A stretch of 64,000 nt of DNA from Herbaspirillum sp. meg3 (lineage in GTDB: Bacteria; Pseudomonadota; Gammaproteobacteria; Burkholderiales; Burkholderiaceae_D). The DNA is taken from the NCBI RefSeq assembly GCF_002257565.1, contig NZ_CP022736.1:2728001-2792000 (forward strand), written 5' to 3'. The number at the start of each line of letters is the position of its first letter. Positions within the stretch are counted from its first letter, which is position 1. Shown in pieces: positions 33,039-41,734 of this stretch. The notes beneath the pieces were generated by a model, which saw only the letters and a list, made by a program, of their open reading frames with translations, did no database searches and was not told the DNA's origin. The position numbers and the translations under genes are program-made.

Positions 33039-33458
33039 ATGCAATTCATCTCTACCGCAAAAAACGCACTGCTGGTGGCCCTTCTGGCCTTGGCAGCCGG
33101 CGCGCAGGCGCACGATGGTAAACACGGCGATGAAGTCGTCACGCCGTTGCAGCATCAGGCGCTGTCTGATGCCGCAGGTAAAAGCGGCGTCATGGCCGTG
33201 GTGGCCTACGGTCCGGGCGAAAGCTCGGTCGCCCACCGCCATCCCGGTTCGATCTTTGCCTATGTGCTTGAGGGCGAAGTCGTGTCGCAGCTGCAAGGCG
33301 GCGCAACTGTGACTTACAAGGCCGGCGAATCCTGGTACGAAGCACCGAACACACCGCATCTGGTGTCGCGCAACGCCAGCACCACCAAACCAGCCAAGCT
33401 GCTAGTCTGGTCGCTGGTGCAGGATGGCCAGCCATTGACCGTACCGCTGGAAAAGTAA
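33039..33458 (+). CDS. Secreted cupin-domain protein
   Basis: 139 residues with a signal peptide (MQFISTAKNALLVALLALAAGAQA). The mature part is a single cupin: metal ligands are seen in the first motif AHRHPGSIFAYVLEGE and a second motif around ESWYEAPNTPHLVSRN. The start at 33039 has AAGGTG at seven bases; a GTG at 33030 is less likely. It is probably cotranscribed with the AhpD-like gene. In this context a role in periplasmic handling of a small oxidised molecule is possible, but the substrate cannot be read. Confidence 0.85.
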   Translation: MQFISTAKNALLVALLALAAGAQAHDGKHGDEVVTPLQHQALSDAAGKSGVMAVVAYGPGESSVAHRHPGSIFAYVLEGEVVSQLQGGATVTYKAGESWYEAPNTPHLVSRNASTTKPAKLLVWSLVQDGQPLTVPLEK

Positions 33459-33477
33459 GCGCGAAACAAGCCTCCCC

Positions 33478-33529
33478 AGCCCGCTTGCGCCCTGCGAATG
33501 CGTCTGCATGTTGGGAAGCGGGCTTTTTT
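33478..33529 (+). terminator. Terminator after the cupin gene
   Basis: AGCCCGCTT (33478-33486) pairs with AAGCGGGCT (33516-33524), followed by six Ts. The loop is long (29 bases) and may fold further. Confidence 0.7.
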
Positions 33530-33618
33530 CTGCCTGGCGCTCTCCGATTTTTGGCCGTTTTTTAGATTTACCCGCTGGAAATTTCAGTTTGGGTCCCGGC
33601 TTCCTGTAAACTTAGGGG

Positions 33619-36504
33619 ATGCGCTTATTTTTACTTGATTGGTTCGGCTGGTCGTTTTTGTGGATACTGCCCCTGCTCGGCAGAGTACTGGTGTCTTTGC
33701 TGTCCGGCAAAGGCTTGCGCGGACGCGGCTCCATCCGCATCTGGCTGGGCACGCTGATCGTCCTGTGCGCCAGCAGCGCCATTGAAGCCATGCTGAGAAG
33801 CCAGGGCGACGTTGCCCTGGAAAGCGATTTCTTCGGTCAGGCTCTGGCGCGCGGCGTCTCCGCAAGCTTTGGCAAATTGCTCGGCGTACTTGCCCTGATG
33901 GCAAGCGGCTTGCTGGGATTGTTCTGGCTGTTCGGACGCAGTCGCAAGGTCGTTGCCGAAGACGAGTCCGATACCGCTGGTTTACCGCTGCAGGCATCCG
34001 TGGCGCGCCGCACGCAAGCCAATATCCCGCCAACGGTACGCAACTTGCCCGCCAGCCAGGCCCCAAAAGCCTCCGGATCCGTCAAGCCGCAGCCACCACG
34101 TCAACCACGTGAGCCTCTGCAAGCTTTCGGCAACCTCACGCGCAAACGCGATCCATGGCCGCTGCCTAACGAAATGCCGCGCAACGCCAATCCAACGCAA
34201 ACGGCCGCCGGCAAATGGCCGGCTGCACCGCGCTCGGCCGAACCGATCAAGCGCCCGGCGCGTCCGGCTTCCGAATGGGCGCCGTTTGAAGCCTTGCGCC
34301 CGACCCAAGCCATGCTGGCACGCTCCAGTTCGATGCAAGCCGCAGAACCTCCACCGGCGGCGGCGCATCTGACAACGCAAAAACCGTCGCTTGCTACCAG
34401 CATCATCAGCAAGCCACGGATTACGCCGATTCCTGGCAGCAGCACCAAAGTCCGCATCAGCACTGCCGCCGACCGCAGCCAGGCGATTCCGACCTCCTTG
34501 AGCGCTACCCTGGCAGCACGCCTGCCTTCTCATGCGACTTCGAATGCTGCTTTGAATGCCGCTTCGAATGCGTCTGCTCCGGCGGAGCAAACAACGCTTC
34601 CGCCGTCAGCCCCGGAGATCATGCCTGCAGTAGCCGCAACGGCGGCCATCCCGCCAGCGGTGACATCTTCTTTAGCGCCCGTGGCTGCCACAATTACCAC
34701 GGCAATAGTGCAGCAAGCCCCGTTGGAAACCATCTCCGCGTCAACGTCACTGCCGTTCGATCTGCCGGAACCAGAAGCCGTTGTCGATCCCCAGGCATTC
34801 AACATTGTCGAGTCACGCGTCGAACCTGTCTGGGAACCCGCTGCCACTCCTGATGCGCCAGTCGCTGCGCCTGAGACCTCGCTGCTGTTCGATGCTCCCG
34901 AAGAGCCCTATATCGCCGCACCTGCGGCGCCGATGCAAATCCGCACCTGGACGCAAACGCCTCCCGCAACGCCACAAGCGATGGAGCCGGTTGTGGAGAT
35001 ATCGGCAGCCTATCGTCCGACCGACATCCCCCTGCCCGGCATCGAATTGCTTGATCAGGGTAGTGACATGCCGGTGGAAATGGACGAAGCCCAGTTGGTT
35101 GAAATCGGCCAGCTGATCGAGCAACGCCTGAAAGAATTCAAAGTCCCGGTCACCGTCCTGGGCGCCTACGCCGGGCCGGTGATTACCCGTTTCGAGATTG
35201 AACCGGCATTGGGCGTACGCGGTGCGCAGATCGTCAATCTGATGAAGGATCTGGCGCGTGCGCTCGGCCTGACCTCGATCCGCGTGGTGGAGACTATTCC
35301 CGGCAAGACCTGCATGGGCCTGGAATTGCCGAATCCCAAGCGGCAAATGATCCGTCTCGCGGAAATCATCCAGTCAGAAGCCTATGCCCGCTCCGCCTCG
35401 CATCTGACACTCGCCATGGGCAAGGACATTACCGGCGTACCGGTGGCGACCGATCTCGCACGTGCACCGCATATGCTGGTGGCAGGCACGACCGGTTCGG
35501 GCAAATCGGTGGCAATCAATGCCATGATCTTGTCGCTGCTCTACAAAGCCACGCCGGACGAAGTGCGCCTGATCATGATCGACCCCAAGATGCTCGAATT
35601 GTCGGTCTATGACGGCATCCCTCATCTGTTGGCGCCGGTGGTCACCGACATGAAGCTGGCCGCGCACGCGCTGTCGTGGTGTGTGGCGGAAATGGACAAG
35701 CGCTATCGCCTGATGTCGGCGCTGGGCGTGCGTAACCTCGCCGGTTACAACCAGAAGATTGCCGACGGTGTTGCCGCCGAGAAGTACGTCAAGAATCCGT
35801 TCTCGCTGACGCCGGATGCGCCGGAGCCGCTGGATCGCCTGCCGATGATCGTGGTGGTCATCGACGAATTGGCCGATCTGATGATGGTCGCCGGCAAGAA
35901 GATTGAAGAACTCATCGCTCGCTTGGCGCAAAAAGCGCGTGCCGCCGGTATTCACCTGATTCTGGCGACCCAACGCCCTTCGGTCGATGTCATCACCGGT
36001 CTGATCAAGGCGAATATCCCGACACGGGTGGCTTTCCAGGTGTCATCGAAGATTGACTCGCGCACGGTGCTGGATCAGATGGGTGCAGAGACTTTGCTCG
36101 GCCACGGCGACATGCTGTTCTTGCCGCCAGGCTCGGGCTATCCGCAACGCGTGCATGGCGCTTTTGTGTCGGATGAAGAAGTACACCGCGTGGTGGAACA
36201 TCTGAAGGCCCACGGCGAGCCGCAATACGAAGAAGCAATTCTGGCCGGTCCGGCCTCGGAAGAGCCGCAGCAAGGCGATATGTTCGGTGAGCCGGGCGAC
36301 GAAAGCGATCCGCTGTACGACGAGGCCGTAGCCTATGTCACCCGCAGCCGCCGCGCGTCGATCTCGTCAGTGCAGCGCCAGTTCCGTATCGGCTACAACC
36401 GTGCGGCGCGACTGGTGGAGCAGATGGAGGCGGCAGGTATCCTGTCCTCCATGTCCAAGAGCGGCGCACGAGATGTGCTCGCACCGCCGCCCCAGGATCT
36501 GTAA
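33619..36504 (+). CDS. ftsK: DNA translocase of the FtsK/SpoIIIE family (paralogue)
   Basis: 961 residues. The N-terminus has about three membrane segments (near 3-28, 42-62, 88-112), followed by an Ala/Pro/Thr-rich linker of some 350 residues, then the motor: Walker A GTTGSGKSV, Walker B MIVVVIDELADLMM, the ATQRPSVDVITGLIKANIPTR-type segment, and a C-terminal gamma winged helix (RRASISSVQRQFRIGYNRAARLVEQME part) that reads KOPS. It moves DNA and activates XerCD at the septum. The AGGGG stands directly against the ATG with no spacer, which is odd; a leaderless start is considered elsewhere. Many Burkholderiales carry two ftsK genes and this may be the second. Confidence 0.9.
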   Translation: MRLFLLDWFGWSFLWILPLLGRVLVSLLSGKGLRGRGSIRIWLGTLIVLCASSAIEAMLRSQGDVALESDFFGQALARGVSASFGKLLGVLALMASGLLGLFWLFGRSRKVVAEDESDTAGLPLQASVARRTQANIPPTVRNLPASQAPKASGSVKPQPPRQPREPLQAFGNLTRKRDPWPLPNEMPRNANPTQTAAGKWPAAPRSAEPIKRPARPASEWAPFEALRPTQAMLARSSSMQAAEPPPAAAHLTTQKPSLATSIISKPRITPIPGSSTKVRISTAADRSQAIPTSLSATLAARLPSHATSNAALNAASNASAPAEQTTLPPSAPEIMPAVAATAAIPPAVTSSLAPVAATITTAIVQQAPLETISASTSLPFDLPEPEAVVDPQAFNIVESRVEPVWEPAATPDAPVAAPETSLLFDAPEEPYIAAPAAPMQIRTWTQTPPATPQAMEPVVEISAAYRPTDIPLPGIELLDQGSDMPVEMDEAQLVEIGQLIEQRLKEFKVPVTVLGAYAGPVITRFEIEPALGVRGAQIVNLMKDLARALGLTSIRVVETIPGKTCMGLELPNPKRQMIRLAEIIQSEAYARSASHLTLAMGKDITGVPVATDLARAPHMLVAGTTGSGKSVAINAMILSLLYKATPDEVRLIMIDPKMLELSVYDGIPHLLAPVVTDMKLAAHALSWCVAEMDKRYRLMSALGVRNLAGYNQKIADGVAAEKYVKNPFSLTPDAPEPLDRLPMIVVVIDELADLMMVAGKKIEELIARLAQKARAAGIHLILATQRPSVDVITGLIKANIPTRVAFQVSSKIDSRTVLDQMGAETLLGHGDMLFLPPGSGYPQRVHGAFVSDEEVHRVVEHLKAHGEPQYEEAILAGPASEEPQQGDMFGEPGDESDPLYDEAVAYVTRSRRASISSVQRQFRIGYNRAARLVEQMEAAGILSSMSKSGARDVLAPPPQDL

Positions 36505-36513
36505 ATTACTTGA

Positions 36514-37851
36514 CTACTTTGCGTCCGGCCTTGCCGTCTTGCTGATAAACGCAAAGATCATCACCGTCGCCATGAATTCAACAATGGCGATGGTGGTCAG
36601 GCCCTTGCCGTATTGCCCGGTTGTAGTCTTGAGATAACCCAGCAATTGCGGCGAAAAATAGCCCGACAGATTTGCCACCGAATTGATCACCGCCAGCCCC
36701 ACCACAATCGCCGTGCCGGACAGGAAGCGTCCCGGCAACTGCCAGAACACAGGGATTGCGCCCATCGTGCCGGCCGACGACAACGCCAGCGCAAACACCA
36801 CACCCGCAGCACTCTTCTGCCCCAGAAAATAAGCCGCCAACAACAGCCCGATCGCGCCAATGGCGGCAGCCACGGCGGTATGGATGCGGACTTCCTTGTT
36901 GCGATCCGACAGATAACCGTTGAGCAGCATGCCGAACCATCCGCAGCAATAGATACCGCCCATGACCCACCCCAGGGTCTTGATATCGGTGAAACCGACT
37001 TCTTTCACCAGACTCGGGCCGTAATACACCAGCGTCGCATTACCGGCGATGATGCAAAAAAAGACGGCAATCAACGCCCACATGCGCGCGCTGCGCAGTG
37101 AAGCAAAGAAGCTGTGTTCACGCGGCCCCAAAGCCTGATCTTCTGCCGACAATTCGGTCTCGACGTGGGCCTTTTCACGGTCGCTGAGCCACTTGGCGTC
37201 GCGCGGCCGGTCGGTCAGCAGAAAATACGCAGCCAACCCGGCCAGAATCGAAGGAATCCCCTCGATGATAAAGAGCCATTGCCAGCCCTTGAAACCACCC
37301 AGGCCTTGCGACAACTCCATGATGTATGCCGCCAGCGGGCTGCCCAGCACCAGCGACACCGCTGAAGCAGAGACGAACACGCCCAATGCCTTGCCGCGCC
37401 GATGCGTCGGCAGCCAATAGGTCAGATACAGGATCACGCCCGGTTGCAGCCCGGCTTCAAAAGCGCCCATCAGAAAGCGCAGGATATAAAACTGCGTGGA
37501 TGTTTGCACCCAGGCCATCAGTACGCAGGTAATGCCCCAGCCGATGGTGATGCGCATGATGGTTTTGCGCGCGCCGAACTTTTGCAGCGCCAGATTACTG
37601 GGTACCTCAAAAATGAAATAACCGATGAAGAAGATCCCGGCGCCTGCGCCATAGACGGCGTCCGACCAGGCCAGGTCGCTCATCATGGTCAGCTTGGCGA
37701 AACCGACGTTGACGCGGTCGACCCAGGCCAAAAACCAGATCAGCGTGACGAAAGGAATGATGCGCCAGACAATGCGGCGAAATGTGACGTCGCGCTCTTC
37801 AACGCTGCCGGCGGCTGATATTGGTGCTGTTGTTGCTGCAATGGTGTTCAT
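36514..37851 (-). CDS. MFS transporter, anion:cation symporter (ACS) family
   Basis: An inner-membrane carrier of 445 residues with twelve predicted helices in two halves. The family signatures are WFLAWVDRVNVGFAKLTM after helix 1, FFIGYFIFEVPSN, and GAFEAGLQPGVILYLTYWLP. ACS carriers (phthalate, tartrate, glucarate, hexuronate types) move organic anions with protons. The start is preceded by GGGGGGA. It is convergent with ftsK, nine bases apart. No catabolic gene is adjacent, so the substrate is unknown; an aldarate would fit the sugar-acid genes near 6000, but they lie 30 kb away. Confidence 0.9.
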   Translation of the reverse strand: MNTIAATTAPISAAGSVEERDVTFRRIVWRIIPFVTLIWFLAWVDRVNVGFAKLTMMSDLAWSDAVYGAGAGIFFIGYFIFEVPSNLALQKFGARKTIMRITIGWGITCVLMAWVQTSTQFYILRFLMGAFEAGLQPGVILYLTYWLPTHRRGKALGVFVSASAVSLVLGSPLAAYIMELSQGLGGFKGWQWLFIIEGIPSILAGLAAYFLLTDRPRDAKWLSDREKAHVETELSAEDQALGPREHSFFASLRSARMWALIAVFFCIIAGNATLVYYGPSLVKEVGFTDIKTLGWVMGGIYCCGWFGMLLNGYLSDRNKEVRIHTAVAAAIGAIGLLLAAYFLGQKSAAGVVFALALSSAGTMGAIPVFWQLPGRFLSGTAIVVGLAVINSVANLSGYFSPQLLGYLKTTTGQYGKGLTTIAIVEFMATVMIFAFISKTARPDAK

Positions 37852-38126
37852 GTGTCCCCCCAGACGAAATCAATGCGGAAGACGGCGTTGGTCTCGCTAT
37901 TTCAATCGTTTTGCGTGGGGTTGCACCCGTGATTACGCTTCATATCAGTGCAAAACAGTGGAAATAGCCAGACAAAAGCCGTCCTTCTCCGGCAAGCAGC
38001 ATCCATGCCACGATGGAAAAAAGACATCATCGACATGTTGGAAGGAATTGTTGCGATGGATTATTGCGTCAGCAAGCCATCGAATAGGGAGAAACAGTTC
38101 AGTGGAGAAAGACTGCTGGACGACGA

Positions 38127-38765
38127 TTACAGCGCGCTGTCGCCGCCAGGAAAGCGCAGCGCAAAGCCGCGTTGTGCTTTGCTGATATTGCTCGGCTCCA
38201 GTGTAATCGCCTGCCGCAGCGATTGTGAAAATGCCAGCAAGACCTCGGTCTGCCCGGACTTGAGTTCCAGTTCAATCTCACACAAGGCTTCACTGCGCTC
38301 GCCGGCCGAGACAAAACCCTGATCCAGCGCCAGTTCGACGACCGTATCCTGCGGCAGACTCAACATCCAGATGGTTCGCAAAAAGCTGGTGGTGAAAACT
38401 TCCCGCAATTGCTCCGCCAGATGCGGCGCCTCCAGCGCTTCGCGCGCGGCAGGATTGTCCACCAGCGGCAGCAGACTATCGAGATCGATCTCCGGGCCGG
38501 GAACCTCGCACTCCCATTCATGGCGCTGGTGCAAGCCGGCTTCAACGCGACCGCCGCCTTTGTAGGTTTGCAACCACTTGTCGCCGACTTTGCGCACCCG
38601 CAACGCCGAACGATGCTTCTTCAAATGCAAGGTTGGCGTGTCGACATAGATGCTGAACAAGCCCTGCAGCTCCGGTGCACCGAAAGAATATTCCTTCAAC
38701 AGCGGCAATTGATGAAAGGCGTCAACATCGCCCGGAGCGATGGATAGTTTGAGTTCGATTTCCAT
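38127..38765 (-). CDS. CYTH domain inorganic triphosphatase
   Basis: 212 residues. It opens with the ExExK motif (MEIELKLSI) that defines CYTH phosphatases, followed by YVDTPTLHLKKHRSALRVRKVGDKWLQTYK and acidic strands (WECEVPGPE, CEIELELKSG) lining the tunnel. Such enzymes split tripolyphosphate or thiamine triphosphate with Mg. The C-terminal CHAD domain found in the longer YgiF-type proteins is absent, so this is a CYTH-only form. The start at 38765 was chosen because it is where the motif begins; no clear ribosome site is seen. Confidence 0.85.
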   Translation of the reverse strand: MEIELKLSIAPGDVDAFHQLPLLKEYSFGAPELQGLFSIYVDTPTLHLKKHRSALRVRKVGDKWLQTYKGGGRVEAGLHQRHEWECEVPGPEIDLDSLLPLVDNPAAREALEAPHLAEQLREVFTTSFLRTIWMLSLPQDTVVELALDQGFVSAGERSEALCEIELELKSGQTEVLLAFSQSLRQAITLEPSNISKAQRGFALRFPGGDSAL

Positions 38766-38956
38766 GGTCGGGAGTTTAACCGCAATTTCACTTAACATTT
38801 ATTACCGTTTGTTTCGCGATTAGGCCAAAACACAAAATTTAATTTACTCAAAGCAAGAGCTTGTTACATAGCAATGCGAGGCATGCGGATGATTCTGAGC
38901 ATGGGCTGTCATATTCCACTATCATGGCGGGCCTTGCTCCATCTTGACTGCATTCC

Positions 38957-39490
38957 ATGTCCGACCACTCTGCCGATATCCTCGATAGCGACGATACCAA
39001 CGATCAAACCACTGATGTTTCCGATGTCATTCACGAGCCGCGCTTGTGGCGCGACGAGGGTTGGACGGCGCGCATCATCAAGAACGACGACGATGACGGC
39101 TGGGCTGTTGAAATGACACGCGAAGGCGAGCGCGAACCGACACTGATCGGCCCCTGGACCATGGGCCGCGACAAGAAGAACCCCAAACCGATGGACAAGC
39201 CGGCCTTCAATACGCTGGTCAAAACAGCATCGGAATTCCGCCGCCGCAGCGAGCAGCAGTTGCATGCGCAGCTGCACAAGAACGTTACCGTCGATAGCGC
39301 AGAAGGCAGCATCAAGGTGACGCTGGATATCGTGCCCGATGATGACTTTCCTTATGCGGATCTCAAAGCCTGGGATGAAGCCGGAGAGTTGCTGGCCAAG
39401 GTGCAGGTCGCACCGAATTTCAAACTGAGTGCAGCCAGTGCCGAGCGCTGGGTGGAAGGCGGCTATCGCAAGCCGAGCAGCGGCGGTTAA
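38957..39490 (+). CDS. Conserved hypothetical protein, acidic N-terminus
   Basis: 177 residues. I cannot name the family. The first 25 residues are Asp/Ser/Thr-rich. The rest has no signal peptide or membrane helix; readable blocks are RLWRDEGWTARIIKNDDDDGW, REPTLIGPWTMGRDKKNPKP and VKTASEFRRRSEQQLHAQLH, then a beta-like C-terminus. The codon usage and a terminator after the stop support a real gene. It is divergent from the CYTH gene. No function is proposed. Confidence 0.7.
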   Translation: MSDHSADILDSDDTNDQTTDVSDVIHEPRLWRDEGWTARIIKNDDDDGWAVEMTREGEREPTLIGPWTMGRDKKNPKPMDKPAFNTLVKTASEFRRRSEQQLHAQLHKNVTVDSAEGSIKVTLDIVPDDDFPYADLKAWDEAGELLAKVQVAPNFKLSAASAERWVEGGYRKPSSGG

Positions 39491-39513
39491 TCAGTCACAA
39501 GTTGAATCGTATA

Positions 39514-39548
39514 AATAAAAACGGCAGACGCGATGTCTGCCGTTTAAC
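39514..39548. terminator. Bidirectional terminator between convergent small genes
   Basis: AAACGGCAGAC and GTCTGCCGTTT form an 11-base stem with a five-base loop. The minus-strand U-tract (TTTTTATTTAT) is the stronger one and serves the 68-residue gene. Confidence 0.8.
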
Positions 39549-39584
39549 TTTGTGCCTGTTTGTATGCCGATGACCGAACGTCTG

Positions 39585-39791
39585 TCAAACGCGATAGATT
39601 TTTTCTCCGGTCTGAACGATCTTGAATTTGGCGTCCGATAAAGGATCAAGCGCCCGTCCGTCATTCAATTTGTAGGTTTTGAGACCTTCCGGTGCAGTCT
39701 TGTCCGCCTCTTCGATTGGCGTCTGGTACACCTCTACGTGATAGGCAGCTCCAGTCTTGCCTTTAGCGTCGAATTTCTCAACCAAATCCAT
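39585..39791 (-). CDS. Small hypothetical protein, 68 residues
   Basis: A small soluble protein with a perfect AAGGAG at good distance before its ATG and a terminator after its stop, so it is expressed. The sequence (MDLVEKFDAKGKTGAAYHV..., ending in KFKIVQTGEKIYRV) looks like a small beta-sheet domain. I do not recognise the family and propose no function. Confidence 0.65.
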   Translation of the reverse strand: MDLVEKFDAKGKTGAAYHVEVYQTPIEEADKTAPEGLKTYKLNDGRALDPLSDAKFKIVQTGEKIYRV

Positions 39792-39959
39792 ACGTGTCTC
39801 CTTATGTGTTCAGGTCAGTACCGGATATAAAGATAGCAGATTTATTTTTGAGTGGGAGAGAGATTTCAGCTTGTTTCCATTTCTTTTGCATCAGGCTTCG
39901 CCCGGAAACGTAAAAACATGGAAAACTAGTACATCTCATCACAGGTGCCGCTTCCTTCC

Positions 39960-40739
39960 ATGCCTCATGTTCGCATCGATTTCGCCGTCGGCGAAGCACA
40001 TCATATCTACTACGAATTGATCGACGGACAAGCTGAAAAACCTTGTCTCGTCTTCCTTCATGAAGGTTTGGGTTGCACTGCAATGTGGAAGGATTTTCCG
40101 CGCCGTTTGTGTGAGATAACGGGCTGTTCCGGACTGCTCTACGACCGTCTCGGATACGGTCTTTCCGATGCGTTGCAACAAAAGCGTACCCTCGATTATT
40201 TGCATCGCTACGCCCTCGACGAGTTACCGCTTGTTCTGGCGCAAGTCTTGGCTCCGCAACAAGCTTACATCCTCATCGGCCACTCCGACGGCGGCAGCAT
40301 TGCCTTGTTGCATGCAGCACAACGGCCGGAGCGATTATGCGGAATCGTCACCGAAGCTGCGCATGTCTTTGTCGAAAACGTCACCCTCGACGGCATCCGC
40401 GTCGCAGAGCAAGCCTACGCCGATGGCAAATTACGCGGATTAAGCAAATATCACGGCGACAAGACCGAGCAGATTTTCAAGGCATGGTCGGACACCTGGC
40501 TGACGCCGGATTTTGCAAAGTGGAATATCGAAGAGCAATTGCCGTCCATCGTCTGCCCTGCGCTGATATTGCAAGGTATCGACGACCAGTACGGCACCCG
40601 TCGTCAGGTCGATGCCATCGTCGAAGCCGTTCCCGGTGCGCGCATGCAGTTACTGGAACAATGCGGGCATACACCGCATCAGGAGCAGGCGACCGCCGTG
40701 CTGGAACTGATGAATGCGTTCATTCAGCCGCTGGCATAG
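39960..40739 (+). CDS. Alpha/beta hydrolase
   Basis: 259 residues with the alpha/beta-hydrolase layout. The nucleophile serine lies in LIGHSDGGSIALLHA, the oxyanion region in FLHEGLGCTAMWKDF, a late Asp in LQGIDDQYGTRRQ and the catalytic His in EQCGHTPHQEQ. It resembles esterases and the pimeloyl-ester (BioH) group but the substrate cannot be given. The ATG at 39960 was preferred to a GTG at 39945; ribosome site weak for both. Its last 20 bases overlap the convergent LysR gene. Confidence 0.82.
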   Translation: MPHVRIDFAVGEAHHIYYELIDGQAEKPCLVFLHEGLGCTAMWKDFPRRLCEITGCSGLLYDRLGYGLSDALQQKRTLDYLHRYALDELPLVLAQVLAPQQAYILIGHSDGGSIALLHAAQRPERLCGIVTEAAHVFVENVTLDGIRVAEQAYADGKLRGLSKYHGDKTEQIFKAWSDTWLTPDFAKWNIEEQLPSIVCPALILQGIDDQYGTRRQVDAIVEAVPGARMQLLEQCGHTPHQEQATAVLELMNAFIQPLA

Positions 40740-41592
40740 CAGAAACCTGCTCCAGGAAAGATGCGACCAGGCGGCTGTCTTTCCGATCTGCCAGACAATA
40801 GATATAGGTATGCGTGCTGACCGGATTGCCCTCGATCGGCAGCAGTTTGAAACGCGGATCGGGCACAAACTCCGCCTCCGACACCGTCCCCAAACCGATT
40901 CCGCGCGCCACGGCTTCGCGTAAAGCTTCGCGGCTGCCGATTTCCATCACCACGCGCGGCATGACATCCGCTTCCTTCAACACCTTCTCCAGCGCCAGCC
41001 GCGTGGTCGAGCCCTGCTCGCGCATCACCATGGGCTGGCCGTGCAGATCCTGCAATCTGATCGAATCGTGTTTGGCAAGCGGATGGTCGACGTGGGCGAA
41101 CACCACGATGGCGTGATCGGCATACGGCACCGCGACAAAGCGCGGATCGTCGTTGAAGCTGGCCAGCACGGCAACGTCGGTGACGTAATTTTCCAGATCG
41201 GCCATCGTCTCCGCCGAATTGCCCATGCGGATCGACAACTCCACATTGGGAAACTTGCGGCGATAAGCATCCACCATCTCGATCACGTGGAAAGGCCCGA
41301 CCGCGCCGATCTTCAGGTGTCCGACATTGAGCACGCCGGAGTTGTACAGCAGGTTGTAGGCGTCCAGCTCCAGCTCGGCGATCTTTTGTGCGATCGGCAA
41401 CAGGCGCTGGCCGGTATCGGTCAGATCCAGACGGCGGCCGCGGCGGTAGAACAGCTCGACATTGTGCTGCCGCTCCAGCGCCTGCACCTGCGAGGTCAGC
41501 GTCGGCTGGCTCACGCCCAGCGTGCGGGCAGCGGCGCTGAAGCCGCGGTTGCGGGCCACGGCAAGGAAAGCGCGAAGTTGCGAAGGTGTCAT
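40720..41592 (-). CDS. LysR-type regulator of the phosphonate operon
   Basis: 290 residues. N-terminal winged HTH (LRAFLAVARNRGFSAAARTLGVSQPTLTSQV region) and a C-terminal effector domain with VGHLKIGAVGP and AVARGIGLGTVSE segments. It is divergent from phnD, 142 bases apart, so it is the likely activator of the phn operon; 2-aminoethylphosphonate is the expected effector in related systems. A CTAT-GAT dyad touches its start codon, as for an autorepressing LysR protein. Its 3' end overlaps the convergent hydrolase gene. Confidence 0.9.
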   Translation of the reverse strand: MTPSQLRAFLAVARNRGFSAAARTLGVSQPTLTSQVQALERQHNVELFYRRGRRLDLTDTGQRLLPIAQKIAELELDAYNLLYNSGVLNVGHLKIGAVGPFHVIEMVDAYRRKFPNVELSIRMGNSAETMADLENYVTDVAVLASFNDDPRFVAVPYADHAIVVFAHVDHPLAKHDSIRLQDLHGQPMVMREQGSTTRLALEKVLKEADVMPRVVMEIGSREALREAVARGIGLGTVSEAEFVPDPRFKLLPIEGNPVSTHTYIYCLADRKDSRLVASFLEQVSAMPAAE

Positions 41593-41611
41593 CTATAGAT
41601 TCCATCAATAG
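41593..41611. promoter_or_regulatory. LysR-type dyad in the phn control region
   Basis: CTATAGAT and ATCAATAG are imperfect inverted repeats around TCC, directly upstream of the LysR start codon. It is a candidate binding site; a TATAAT (minus strand, about 41629-41634) lies just upstream as a possible -10 for the regulator. Confidence 0.45.
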
Positions 41612-41734
41612 GTAATCGTCAATCTCCTGATTATATCGATAATAAAGGCGTCACAATAGCTCCCTATTCTGTCGGTCATGAACACAAGCCCGTCTTCTCC
41701 AGGACGGACCTCACTCACCACCGCCAGGAGCATC

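Noticed and set aside
37852..38126. A possible gene between the MFS and CYTH genes (a plus-strand frame from 37948).
   Set aside because: Most of the frame is antisense to the CYTH gene; no ribosome site or likeness.
41660..41734. A Pho box upstream of phnD (CTGTC followed by TCATGAA).
   Set aside because: The two CTGTCAT-type repeats with four-base spacing are not there; only one partial half fits.
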